A program made the translations under genes and the position numbers. DNA of 64,000 bases from 67-14 sp020438345 (GTDB taxonomy: Bacteria; Actinomycetota; Thermoleophilia; Solirubrobacterales; 70-9): positions 24,036 to 88,035 of the forward strand of contig CALMSY010000032.1 in the NCBI GenBank assembly GCA_937872475.1. Reading direction: 5' to 3'. The first letter of the stretch is position 1; each line of letters starts with the position of its first letter. Positions 54,428 to 63,138 of the stretch are shown here, one piece after another. The notes beneath the pieces were generated by a model. That model worked only from the letters and a program-made list of their open reading frames with translations, was not told where the DNA came from and did not search any database.

Positions 54428-54877
54428 ATGGACTTCCAGCTTCGGGTTGCGGACAAGACCTGGCCTGTTCTGAGCAGACTCATGGGTGGCCATGCCCGGG
54501 TCTACCGCCTGACTCGTGGCCGGATAGGGCAGCACATCCCCGGGGTTCCTCCCGTATGCCTGATTGACCATGTCGGCGCGAAGAGCGGAAAGAAGCGCAC
54601 CAGTCCTCTCCTTTTCCTCGAGGATGGGGAAGACGTGGTAATCGTCGCCTCGAAGGGTGGATATGAGAAAAGTCCCGCGTGGTTCTACAACCTGAAGGCC
54701 AACCCGGACACCACAGTTCAGATCGGCGGGGAGCTCCGTCCTGTTCATGCCCGGATCGCTTCCGCAGAGGAACGCAAACGCCTCTGGCCAAAGGTAGTAG
54801 AGCTGTACCCGTCCTACCAGCAGTACCAGGACCGCACTGACCGGGAGATCCCTCTCGTTGTCCTGAAGCCGCGCTAG
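54428..54877 (+). CDS. Ddn-like F420-dependent nitroreductase/quinone reductase
   Basis: 149 residues. Seen: GRIGQHIPGVPPVCLIDHVGAKSGKKRTSPLLFLEDGEDVVIVASKGG and WFYNLKANPDTTVQIGGE (in parts), the hallmark of the deazaflavin (F420)-dependent nitroreductase/Ddn family, split beta-barrel fold. In mycobacteria Ddn reduces menaquinone-like compounds and activates nitroimidazole drugs. ATG follows TAGGTT by 6 nt. F420 use is inferred from family only. Confidence 0.85.
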   Translation: MDFQLRVADKTWPVLSRLMGGHARVYRLTRGRIGQHIPGVPPVCLIDHVGAKSGKKRTSPLLFLEDGEDVVIVASKGGYEKSPAWFYNLKANPDTTVQIGGELRPVHARIASAEERKRLWPKVVELYPSYQQYQDRTDREIPLVVLKPR

Positions 54878-54968
54878 ACCGGCCCACTCAAAACCGAGAA
54901 GTCTTGCGTCGCCCGTTCGATCCCGGGCTCACACATAAATCGGTTCGCATTCATGGAAAGATGCGCCG

Positions 54969-57782
54969 GTGGCCGGTGACGGGGGCGATATTGAGCTTGA
55001 ACTCTTTGAGAGGGACCTTGAACTCGGTCTGATCGAAGGGCTCGTACAGCGGGCCTCGGACGGGGCCGGGGGGGCAGTCTTCATCGAGGGTCAGGCCGGT
55101 GTTGGCAAGACCGAGCTTCTGCGTGCCGCCGGCAAGTTCGGCTCGGCAGCGGGATTGCGAGTGCTCCGGGGGCGCGGCACAGAGTTGGACCGGGGATTCG
55201 CCTACGGAGTCGTGCGCCAGCTGTTCGAACGACGGGTGTCGGACCAGCCCGCGCTGCTTGAAGGGGGCGCGGAACCGGCAAGTGTGGTGTTCTCGCCCGG
55301 AGCTTCCCCGCGGACGGACGATGTCGGCTTCGAACCCCTCCATGGTCTCTACTGGCTGATCAGCAATCTGGCCGACGAACAACCTCTCATGATCATCGCG
55401 GACGATCTGCATTGGTGTGACCGGGCATCGCTTCGTGCTCTCGTATTCGCCGTCGAGCGACTTGACGAAATGCCGGTGATGATCGTCGCCGCGGCGCGAC
55501 CGACCGAACCCGGCGCCGAGCAGGAACTCCTGGACGAGCTGGCGTCCTCACACTCGTCGACGGTGCTTCGGCCGAAACCGCTTTCAGCGGCAGCCGCCTC
55601 CGATCTGATCCGGAGTCGCCTGCCCACTGCCGAGGATTCCTTCAGCTCGGCCTGCCATCGAGCCACCGGGGGCAATCCCTTCCTCCTGGGTGAACTTCTC
55701 GTCGAACTCGCCGAGCAGGGGACGACCGGAAACGCCGAAGATGCGGCGGGGGTGCTTGACTTCGGCTCGGACCGGGTCGGCCGCGCGATCCGACGACGGC
55801 TCCGCATGCTGCCAGCCGAGGCCACGAGTGTCGCGCAGGCGGCGGCGGTGCTCGGGCCGGAACCGTCCCGGAACGATCTCACAGAGCTCGCGGGAATCAG
55901 CGAGCCGGATGTCGCCAGAGCGATAGACGCGCTCGTCGAGGTCCATGTCCTTGAAGACGAGAGCGAACCCGATTTTGTCCACCCCGTCGTCCGCAGCGCG
56001 ATCTACGACCAGATACCCCTCAGTGAACGCACGGCACTCCATGAGGCCGCGGCCCGGCTGCTCGAGGAGCGGGACGCTGAAGTCGAGCGTGTGGCGCAGC
56101 ACATCCTGCGACTCCCGCCGGCAAACGAGCCGACGCGGGTAGCGGTCCTTCGGGAGGCTGCTGCTGCCGCTTCGTCACGGGGGGCACCCGCCGCCGCTTC
56201 CATCTACCTCGAACGGGCGCTGAAGGAACCGCCATCAGGGCCGGAGCGTGGCCGCATATTGCTCGACCTCGGCGTGGCCGAAGCGGCCGATCGGCAGCGG
56301 TCCGAGTCAATCGCACACCTGCGCGAGGCGATGTCCGAAACACCCGACCCGGACGAAAGAGCACAAATCGCACTGGGCCTGGTCAGGGCGCTGGCAGCGA
56401 CCGCCAACTTCCCCGAGGCGGTCGAAGCCGCCGAAGCGGCGCTCCGGAAGCTCAAGGATCCCGAAGGCCCGCTCGGAATCGCGCTTGAGGCCGAATTGCT
56501 CGCGATCGGCTCCCACGACTTCCTCTCGACGGAGCAGGTTGCCCCCTTGTGGGAGAGGCGGCTCGCTCAGCTCGACCGGGGTGAGCCCCTCTCCAACCTG
56601 ACCATGTCATGCCTGGTGATGATCGTCGCGTCTTCGCGGCCACCCGTCAGCTCGGCTCTCGAGCTCGCCGACCGTGTGTCACCGGGACCGCTACTCGAGG
56701 AACAGAACAGCGTGCTGGGCGGAGTATTCGGCAACGGCTTGATCTACGCTGGCGCACTCTCCGAAGCCGCCCGGTTCTATGACAGTGCCATCGCTATCTC
56801 CACCCGGCGTGGTAACCGTCTCATGACGGCCTGGCAGATGATCATGCGTTCCGACGCCTCGCTTCGGCTCGGAGAGATCCGTCGTGCGGAATTCGAAGCC
56901 GTTTCATCCTTCGAGCTTTGGGATGAAGACGGTTCTGCTGTGGGTCCCGCCTGGGCCGCTGCTCGAGTGCTGGGCGCCAAACTCGCCCGGGGGGCGCTCG
57001 ATGAGGCAGAGGAGATCCTCAAGGGAGGAGAGGTCGGGCTCAACGCGCGACCGTCGCTGCCTCTCGCTCTGCTGATCGCCGCACGGGCCGAACTCCACCT
57101 TGCACAAGGCCGTTTCGGCTCGGCGCTGGACGATGCCAGGGCCGCCGGTGATCTGGTCTCACCAACGATCACGAACCCGAGCTGTTGTGCCTGGAGATCG
57201 ACCGCCGCCCTCGCCCTGGTTGCTTTGGGTCGCAGGGAGGAGGCGATCGGGATGGCCGAAGACGAACTGGCCGATGCCCGGCGGTTTGGCAACCCAGACG
57301 CCGAAGGTGCGTCGCTCAGAACCCTTGCGCTGACCGCTGTCGGTGATGACAGCGTCGAGCTGCTTCGTGCTTCGGTCGAGGTGCTCGAACAGAGCGAGAG
57401 CCGGCTCGAGCGAGCGCGGTCGCTGATCGAGCTTGGTTCCGCCCTCCGCCGAGCGGGCGAGGTGGTGGAGGGGCGAGAGGTCTTGCGCGAAGCGATGGAT
57501 GCCGCTTCAAGAATCGGTGCCAGTGGACTGGCTGACCGCGCCCACGAGGAACTGGTCGTGGCCGGAGCCCGTCCACGCCGCGACCGGCGGCTGCTCTCGG
57601 GACGGGAGTCGCTGACCGCCAGCGAAGACCGGGTTGCAACCCTGGCTGCGGAAGGCCTGACGAACCGGGAAATCGCCCAGCGGCAGTTTGTGACTGTCAA
57701 GGCGGTCGAATGGCACCTTCGAAACGTCTTCCGAAAACTTGACATCGAATCGCGCGATCAGCTTCCCGAAGCGCTTTCCTGA
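54969..57782 (+). CDS. Large ATP-binding LuxR-family (LAL) regulator
   Basis: 937 residues, GTG start. Seen: N-terminal AAA/STAND-like ATPase with Walker A GQAGVGKT (41-48) and Walker B LMIIADDLHW (140-149), a long central helical-repeat region (about 380-860, TPR-like, many Ala/Glu helices), and a C-terminal LuxR/GerE HTH (about 875-935) with LTASEDRVATLAAEGLTNREIAQRQFVTVKAVEWHLRNVF (in parts). LAL regulators integrate an unknown ligand with ATP binding to activate nearby genes. First member of the 55-63 kb cluster. Confidence 0.9.
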   Translation: MAGDGGDIELELFERDLELGLIEGLVQRASDGAGGAVFIEGQAGVGKTELLRAAGKFGSAAGLRVLRGRGTELDRGFAYGVVRQLFERRVSDQPALLEGGAEPASVVFSPGASPRTDDVGFEPLHGLYWLISNLADEQPLMIIADDLHWCDRASLRALVFAVERLDEMPVMIVAAARPTEPGAEQELLDELASSHSSTVLRPKPLSAAAASDLIRSRLPTAEDSFSSACHRATGGNPFLLGELLVELAEQGTTGNAEDAAGVLDFGSDRVGRAIRRRLRMLPAEATSVAQAAAVLGPEPSRNDLTELAGISEPDVARAIDALVEVHVLEDESEPDFVHPVVRSAIYDQIPLSERTALHEAAARLLEERDAEVERVAQHILRLPPANEPTRVAVLREAAAAASSRGAPAAASIYLERALKEPPSGPERGRILLDLGVAEAADRQRSESIAHLREAMSETPDPDERAQIALGLVRALAATANFPEAVEAAEAALRKLKDPEGPLGIALEAELLAIGSHDFLSTEQVAPLWERRLAQLDRGEPLSNLTMSCLVMIVASSRPPVSSALELADRVSPGPLLEEQNSVLGGVFGNGLIYAGALSEAARFYDSAIAISTRRGNRLMTAWQMIMRSDASLRLGEIRRAEFEAVSSFELWDEDGSAVGPAWAAARVLGAKLARGALDEAEEILKGGEVGLNARPSLPLALLIAARAELHLAQGRFGSALDDARAAGDLVSPTITNPSCCAWRSTAALALVALGRREEAIGMAEDELADARRFGNPDAEGASLRTLALTAVGDDSVELLRASVEVLEQSESRLERARSLIELGSALRRAGEVVEGREVLREAMDAASRIGASGLADRAHEELVVAGARPRRDRRLLSGRESLTASEDRVATLAAEGLTNREIAQRQFVTVKAVEWHLRNVFRKLDIESRDQLPEALS

Positions 57783-57794
57783 GCCGATTCCTGT

Positions 57795-57817
57795 ACCCCA
57801 GTGTCAAACACTGGGGT
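57795..57817 (+). terminator. Perfect hairpin after the LAL regulator gene
   Basis: ACCCCAGTGT-CAA-ACACTGGGGT, perfect 10-bp arms and a 3-nt loop, 12 bp after the stop. No T-run follows, so either an atypical terminator or a protein-binding palindrome in front of the exported repeat-protein gene. Confidence 0.5.
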
Positions 57818-57917
57818 GCCCTTCCTAGCGAAAACACTTCATTTCTTCTCCAACCTGAGTTGCGTAGTCACTCAACCCAGGACGGCGCCAGTGGCGTCGC
57901 CATAAAGGAGAAACAGC

Positions 57918-58676
57918 ATGAAGAAGTACATCAAGGCGTTTTCATACGCCAACGTAATGGCCACGGTCGCAGTCTTTCTGACGCTGGGCGGAGCCGCATA
58001 CGCGGTCTCGCAGGCGCCGAAGAACTCGGTCAACGGCAGGTCGATCCGTGACGGCGCTGTCACCACGAAGGACGTCAGGAACGATTCGCTTCGCGGAATC
58101 GATGTCCGGGACGACTCCCTCACCGGAGCCGATGTCGACGAATCCACCCTCGAAGGTGTCACTCCCGCCGGTCCCGCTGGCGGTGATTTGACGGGCGAGT
58201 TCCCGAATCCGGTTCTCGGACCGAACTCGGTCGGCACTGGCGAAATCGCGGACAACGGTGTCACCAACACCGACATCGCCCAGGGCGCTGTCACCGGCGT
58301 GAAGCTGGGGCTCAGCTCGGTCGACTCGTCGAAAATCCAGGACGGGTCAGTCGGTTCACCCGAAATAGCCGATGCCGCTGTCGGGGTCACCGAGCTCGCC
58401 AACGACACGGTTGGTGCCGGTGCGTTCAAGGGCATGAACACGGTCACGTCGGAGGGCGTCACGGTGACAGCCGGTACGCCGAAGAGCGTCTCCGTCTCCT
58501 GCCCGGGAGACCGGCAGATCGTGAGCGGCGGCTATGCCTGGCTCGAAGACGAAGCCAATTCGATCATCGGGAGCTCCCCGAGCGATACATCCCCTAACAG
58601 CACGTGGGATGTCCGAGGGATGGTCGACGCCGGCAGCAATCGGCTCTACGCCTGGGCGCTCTGCATCCAGCCGTAG
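57918..58676 (+). CDS. Exported repeat protein with beta-solenoid-like repeats
   Basis: 252 residues, Shine-Dalgarno AAGGAG. Seen: a signal-type N-terminus (ANVMATVAVFLTLGGAAYA), then short repeats of the pattern hydrophobic-x-x-G/D-S/A-V/L (SIRDGAVTTKDVRNDSLRGIDVRDDSL in part, then EIADNGVTNTDIAQGAVTG) through about residue 170, and a C-terminal domain with two Cys (SVSCPGDRQIVSGG and WALCIQP). The N-terminal layout (VNGRSIRDGAV) is related to the collagen-like paralogues at 49.8-52.1 kb. Likely surface-exposed; may be the output of the flanking regulators. Confidence 0.78.
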   Translation: MKKYIKAFSYANVMATVAVFLTLGGAAYAVSQAPKNSVNGRSIRDGAVTTKDVRNDSLRGIDVRDDSLTGADVDESTLEGVTPAGPAGGDLTGEFPNPVLGPNSVGTGEIADNGVTNTDIAQGAVTGVKLGLSSVDSSKIQDGSVGSPEIADAAVGVTELANDTVGAGAFKGMNTVTSEGVTVTAGTPKSVSVSCPGDRQIVSGGYAWLEDEANSIIGSSPSDTSPNSTWDVRGMVDAGSNRLYAWALCIQP

Positions 58677-58708
58677 CAACGACCAGTCAACGACGAAAGG
58701 ACTCGATC

Positions 58709-59008
58709 ATGCAGACCTACGTGATCCTCCGGCGCTCCGCCTGGGGCACCCCGGAAGAACTCGGAGCGGCAGCCGAGCGGTCAAGGCAGATCGCCGACGA
58801 ACAGATGTCGGACGACATCCGCTGGATCCGCAGCTACGTGCTGGACGAGGTAGCTGGCGCGGCAGGCACGGTTTGTGTCTACCAGGCCAGCAGCGCGAGA
58901 GCCATTCGCGATCACGCCGATCGAGTCGGTATGGCAGCCGACGAGGTGATTCCGGTCGTGGACACGGTGGTGATCCGCCCTGACCCCGAACCGTTCGCCA
59001 GCCGGTAG
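58709..59008 (+). CDS. DUF4242 (SCO4226-like, nickel-binding) small protein
   Basis: 99 residues from ATG 58709; the frame upstream is antisense-like filler. Seen: MQTYVILRRSAWGTPEELGAAA, MSDDIRWIRSYVLDE, VCVYQASSARAIRDHADRVG, the ferredoxin-like DUF4242 pattern. A Streptomyces member (SCO4226) binds nickel, but the usual His ligands are only partly evident here. AAGGA lies 9 nt upstream. Ends before a strong hairpin. Confidence 0.75.
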   Translation: MQTYVILRRSAWGTPEELGAAAERSRQIADEQMSDDIRWIRSYVLDEVAGAAGTVCVYQASSARAIRDHADRVGMAADEVIPVVDTVVIRPDPEPFASR

Positions 59009-59041
59009 CGCATCAAGCGATAGAGCGGGAGCTCATCGCCC

Positions 59042-59087
59042 GTCCCGGAAGCCCGCGGGGAGCCTGGTGGCTCCTCGCGGCCGGGAC
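59042..59087 (+). terminator. Long composite hairpin
   Basis: Inner stem CCGCGGGGAGCC / GGCTCCTCGCGG (12 bp with one G-T pair, loop TGGT) enclosed by outer arms GTCCCGG / CCGGGAC with a 4-nt left-side bulge; about 19 bp in all. No T-run. Probably a terminator or attenuator between the DUF4242 and methyltransferase genes. Confidence 0.6.
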
Positions 59088-59131
59088 AGGATCCGACTTC
59101 TCAAATCAAACCGAAAAACAGGAGTAACGAC

Positions 59132-59971
59132 ATGAACAGCACTGCTACGACAACTTGTGAAATTGACGTACTGAAGGCCTCCCATCGCGCAACCTGGGAT
59201 TCGGGCGACTATGCCGCGGTCGCCCGGGACCTTGTGACCGAGGTGGCCGGAGCCGCCGTGACGGCCGCCCGGCCGGGGCCCGGGGACAGCCTGCTCGACG
59301 TCGCGACCGGCACAGGCAATGCCGCCATTCCATCCGCCCTAAAGGGTGCCCGGGTCACCGGACTCGATCTTGCCCCCTCGCTGCTCGAAGTTGCCCGGCA
59401 CGAGGCCGCTGTCGCGGGTGTCGATATCGAGTGGGTCGAGGCTGACGCCGAAGACTTGCCGTTCCCCGATGCCAGTTACGACAAGGTCCTCTCGGTGCTG
59501 GGAGTGCAGTTCGCTCCTCACCATGAGACCTGTGCGCGCGAACTGGCCCGGGTGGTTCGTCCCGGTGGCGAGATCATCCTCTGCAGTTGGACCCCGGAAG
59601 GATTTATCGGGCAGTTCTTCAAGACGATCGGCCCGTACATGCCGTCACCTCCCGTGGGTGCTTCGCCACCGCCGTTGTGGGGCGATGAACGTCATGTGGG
59701 CAAGCTTTTCGCCCGACTCGACGTCGAATTCGAGTTCGAAAGGCGCTCGGTGATGTTCAGACAGCAGTCACCATCGGTGTTCGTCGACTACATGGCCAGG
59801 AACTATGGACCTCTTCTGAAGGCGCGGGAACGTCTCACCCCGGAGGGAAGGTGGCAGGAACTCCGCGCCGACCTGGTGACGCTTTCCGAATCACTCAACC
59901 GGGTACCGGGCGGATTTTCCGTCCCGTCCGAGTTCCTGCTTGCGCGAGGCCTCCGGCAATGGGCACCGTGA
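59132..59971 (+). CDS. Class I SAM-dependent methyltransferase
   Basis: 279 residues, Shine-Dalgarno AGGAG. Seen: motif I SLLDVATGTGNAAIPSALKGARVTGLDLAPSLLEVAR (in parts), WVEADAEDLPFPDASYDKVLSVLGVQFAPHH and ARVVRPGGEIILCSWTPEGF, a UbiE/arsenic-methyltransferase-like layout. Substrate not recognisable. Its stop overlaps the GTG of the cyclase-like gene by 4 bp (GTGA), so the two are translationally coupled and likely functionally linked. Confidence 0.85.
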   Translation: MNSTATTTCEIDVLKASHRATWDSGDYAAVARDLVTEVAGAAVTAARPGPGDSLLDVATGTGNAAIPSALKGARVTGLDLAPSLLEVARHEAAVAGVDIEWVEADAEDLPFPDASYDKVLSVLGVQFAPHHETCARELARVVRPGGEIILCSWTPEGFIGQFFKTIGPYMPSPPVGASPPPLWGDERHVGKLFARLDVEFEFERRSVMFRQQSPSVFVDYMARNYGPLLKARERLTPEGRWQELRADLVTLSESLNRVPGGFSVPSEFLLARGLRQWAP

Positions 59972-62900
59972 CGGAACCACTTGCCGAGCGCAAACAGGTG
60001 TCCGTCCTGTTCTGTGACGTGGCTGACTCGCTGGCCCTTGCCGGCCGACTCGACCCGGAGGCCTGGCGCGCGATCCTGACGGAGTTCCTCGAGATCTTCC
60101 GGGAAGAGATCGAGAGACACGGCGGCACAGTCGACAAGTTCACCGGGGACGGTGCCATGGCGATATTCGGAGCGCCGGTGGCCCAGGAGGACCATGCAGT
60201 GAGAATCTGTCGCACAGCGCTCCGTCTCCGTGAACGCTTCGAGCGCTTCGCGGCCGGACTCAAGGAGCGGGAGGGGTTCACCTTCGCGGTCCGCACCGGC
60301 ATCAACTCGGGCGAAGTCGTGGTCGGTTCGGTCGAGGCATCAGGTGGCAGCTACACCGCGATCGGGCCGGTTGTGGGGATCGCTTCCCGCCTGGAATCGA
60401 TCGCCGCTCCGGGCGGGATCTGCCTGAGCAATGACACCGCCCGGCTGATCAACGGTCTCTTTGAGACCCGGAAGGAGATGCCGGTAGAAGTGAAAGGGGT
60501 TACGAACCCGATCGAGGTCCACAGCCTCGTGGCCGAGAACGACTCGGGCTCCAGGCGCCGGTCGGTATCCGCGGCGCTCGTCTCGAGGACCCGGGAGCTG
60601 GCGGCACTCGAAAGTGCGCTCGAAGATTCCCGGACCCGGGGTCAGCTGGTCGTGGTCGAGGGTGACGTCGGCATGGGGAAGTCGCGTCTTTGCGCGGAGT
60701 TCGCCGAAATCAGTCGTCACCGGGGGGTCAGGGTCACCGAGGGGCGGGGATTCCCCGGCGGCAGCGAGGTGCCTCTGTGGCCGGTCCGGGAGCTGCTCCG
60801 GAGCTGGTTTGGTCTGGAGGAGTCCGATGCGCCCGATGTCGTACGTAGCAGGATCCTTTCCGGGCTCGGCCAGGACTGGGACGAGGTTGACGATGCCGTT
60901 CCGGTACTTCAGGACTTCCTCGGTTCTCCCCGTCCGGCGGAGGATCTCCGGCGCACAATCAACCCGGAGGAGCGGCAGCGCCTCCTGTTCGCGGTGATCC
61001 GCCGCATCCTCACCGGACCTGCGAAAACCGATGTCGGGGTCCTGATCATTGAGGACCTCCACTGGTTCGACCCCGGAAGTGAAGATCTCCTCTCCCAGGT
61101 TCTGGAACTCCTGCCCGCCTCGCGCACGCTGGTGGTTGTCAACTTCAGGACTGGCTACCGCGGCGACTGGAGCCGAGGCAGGAACTTCCGTCGGCTCATC
61201 CTCGAGCCGTTCAGCGAGGAGGAATCCCATGTGTTCTTCGAGCGTCTCGTCGGGTCAGACGAATCCCTCCGGGGATTGTCGTCACTGATCTGGGAGAAAA
61301 CCGGTGGCAACCCGCTGTTTGTCGAGGAGGTAGTCCAGACGATGCTTGATGAAGGCGCGCTCGCCGGGGACCAGGATTCGTACCGGCTGACCAGGCCCGT
61401 CGGCCAGATCGAGATACCGGCGACTGTCCAGGCTGTTCTCGCTGCGCGCATCGACCGGCTGCCGGCGGCCGACAAGGAAGTACTGGGAAGCGCCGCAGTG
61501 ATCGGCCAGCGGTTCAGCCGGCCCGTCCTCGACGCAATCACCATCCGGGACGGGAAGCAGCTGGACCGGTCGCTTTCCTCGCTTGAAGCCGCGGACCTCA
61601 TCTTTCGTCCCGCACTTGCCGGTGCCCAGGAGTTCGAGTTCGAACATGGCCTGGTCCAGGAGGTCGCGTACTCGAGCCAACTGAGGGAACGTCGTGTGGA
61701 ACTCCACCGGAGGGTGGCGGACGCGATCGAGGCACTGGCCCCGGAGCGGGCCGACGAATCGGCCGCCCTGGTTGCCTACCACCGTGAAGGAGCGGACCAG
61801 CACGCGGAAGCCGTCGTCTCACTGGCGCGCGCTGCGACCTGGGCGGGGCAGCATCATCCGGACGAAGCGATCAGACATTGGCGACGGATCAGGTGGCTCA
61901 TCCGGTCGATCGACAGGACCTCCGAGATCGATCAGATCGCAATGCAGGGTTGCCTCTGGACCCTTCAGTTCGGATGGCGTCTCGGACTGGGGGAGGACGA
62001 GCTAGAGGATGTTGCGGCCGAAGGACTGAGACTCGCCGACAACAGCGGGGAGCCGGCGGCGAAGGTCGTGATGCTCGGCGCGGTCAGTCTCGCCCGGGGC
62101 ATGCTTGGCAACCTTGAAGTCGCTCTTGAGAAGAGCTATGAAGGTGTGGCACTGGCCAGGAAGTACGGTTTGCGTCGGCAACTCCAGCCCGCAACCCCGA
62201 CGTGGTACTGGAACGCGGCCGCCGGGAACCTTGAACTGGCACTCGAGGAGATCGACGAGTTTCTCGCCGAGAACGCTGACAGTTTCGAGATCGGCCGAAA
62301 CATGGTCGGGTTTTCCCTGCCGATCTTCCTCACCTATTTCCGCGGACAGATCCTCTGCGACATGGGCCGGATCACCGAGGCAGAGAGTTCCTTCCGGCGT
62401 GCTCTGAAACTCGCAGGGGAGAACGATGAGCTCGAGAGCCTCGGATGGGCTCATTCCTGCCTCGCCGCGATCGAGTGGTATGGGGGCGAGCTCGGCGAAG
62501 AAGCCATTGAACACGGCCTTCTCGGGGTGGCGACCGGGGAGCGGCTAGGCAGCCCATTTTCGACTGTGACTTCACTGTGGCTGCTTTCCCTGGCCCATTC
62601 GGCCCGCGGCGAATGGAGCGAGGCCATCGAAGCCGCCGAAGCGAGCCGCGGCCGCATGAACGGCACCGGCACGGGCACCCAGTACGCGGGCATGGCCTCG
62701 ATGGCCCTCGCGGAAGGCCGGCTCGGAGCGGGTGACGTGTGGGGTGCGCTTCGCGCGGCTCGCGGAGGTGTCGCCGCGGCTGTAAAGCGGCGAGCCAAGG
62801 TCTCGGTGGCGCGGTCGCGGGTCACACTCGGCCGGGTGCTCCTGGCGGCCGGGGACTACACCGAGTGCAGGGGCCAGTTGAGGATGGCGATAGAACTCGG

Positions 62901-63099
62901 TTCCGGTGTTGAACGGGCCACGACTCCACGCGCCTACGAGACTCTTGCCGATCTTGCCGGTGTCCACGGAGAAGCCGAAGAGCAGCTTCGCTTTCTCGAA
63001 CTGGCCTCGCAGGGCTACTCTTCAGGCGGCGCCACCACCCATCGGCGTCGAGTCGAAATGGCCCTCGCGAGACTGCGTACGGAATCTGGGCGGCCCTGA
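59968..63099 (+). CDS. Class III cyclase-like domain fused to ATPase and helical repeats
   Basis: 1043 residues from GTG 59968 (GTGA overlap; ATG 59959 is an alternative). Seen: class III nucleotide-cyclase domain (about 8-185) with metal Asp17 (FCDVADS) and Asp61 (DKFTGDGAMAIFGAP), Lys57 present. However, the region normally IGDxVNxAxRL reads IGPVVGIASRL: Pro134 replaces the Asp and Gly137 replaces the transition-state Asn, with Arg141 kept. Then an AAA/STAND ATPase with Walker A GDVGMGKS (232-239) and LIIEDLHWFD, and a long helical, TPR-like C-terminus. Architecture matches actinobacterial adenylate cyclase/ATPase proteins, but cyclase activity is doubtful. Confidence 0.88.
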   Translation: MTEPLAERKQVSVLFCDVADSLALAGRLDPEAWRAILTEFLEIFREEIERHGGTVDKFTGDGAMAIFGAPVAQEDHAVRICRTALRLRERFERFAAGLKEREGFTFAVRTGINSGEVVVGSVEASGGSYTAIGPVVGIASRLESIAAPGGICLSNDTARLINGLFETRKEMPVEVKGVTNPIEVHSLVAENDSGSRRRSVSAALVSRTRELAALESALEDSRTRGQLVVVEGDVGMGKSRLCAEFAEISRHRGVRVTEGRGFPGGSEVPLWPVRELLRSWFGLEESDAPDVVRSRILSGLGQDWDEVDDAVPVLQDFLGSPRPAEDLRRTINPEERQRLLFAVIRRILTGPAKTDVGVLIIEDLHWFDPGSEDLLSQVLELLPASRTLVVVNFRTGYRGDWSRGRNFRRLILEPFSEEESHVFFERLVGSDESLRGLSSLIWEKTGGNPLFVEEVVQTMLDEGALAGDQDSYRLTRPVGQIEIPATVQAVLAARIDRLPAADKEVLGSAAVIGQRFSRPVLDAITIRDGKQLDRSLSSLEAADLIFRPALAGAQEFEFEHGLVQEVAYSSQLRERRVELHRRVADAIEALAPERADESAALVAYHREGADQHAEAVVSLARAATWAGQHHPDEAIRHWRRIRWLIRSIDRTSEIDQIAMQGCLWTLQFGWRLGLGEDELEDVAAEGLRLADNSGEPAAKVVMLGAVSLARGMLGNLEVALEKSYEGVALARKYGLRRQLQPATPTWYWNAAAGNLELALEEIDEFLAENADSFEIGRNMVGFSLPIFLTYFRGQILCDMGRITEAESSFRRALKLAGENDELESLGWAHSCLAAIEWYGGELGEEAIEHGLLGVATGERLGSPFSTVTSLWLLSLAHSARGEWSEAIEAAEASRGRMNGTGTGTQYAGMASMALAEGRLGAGDVWGALRAARGGVAAAVKRRAKVSVARSRVTLGRVLLAAGDYTECRGQLRMAIELGSGVERATTPRAYETLADLAGVHGEAEEQLRFLELASQGYSSGGATTHRRRVEMALARLRTESGRP

Positions 63100-63138
63100 T
63101 CCGATCAGCCGCTCAATTATGGTCACGGGCAGACCGGC

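Noticed and set aside
54913..54930. tRNA gene
   Set aside because: The T-arm-like stem has an 8-nt loop and the rest of the cloverleaf is missing; kept only as a weak remnant idea.
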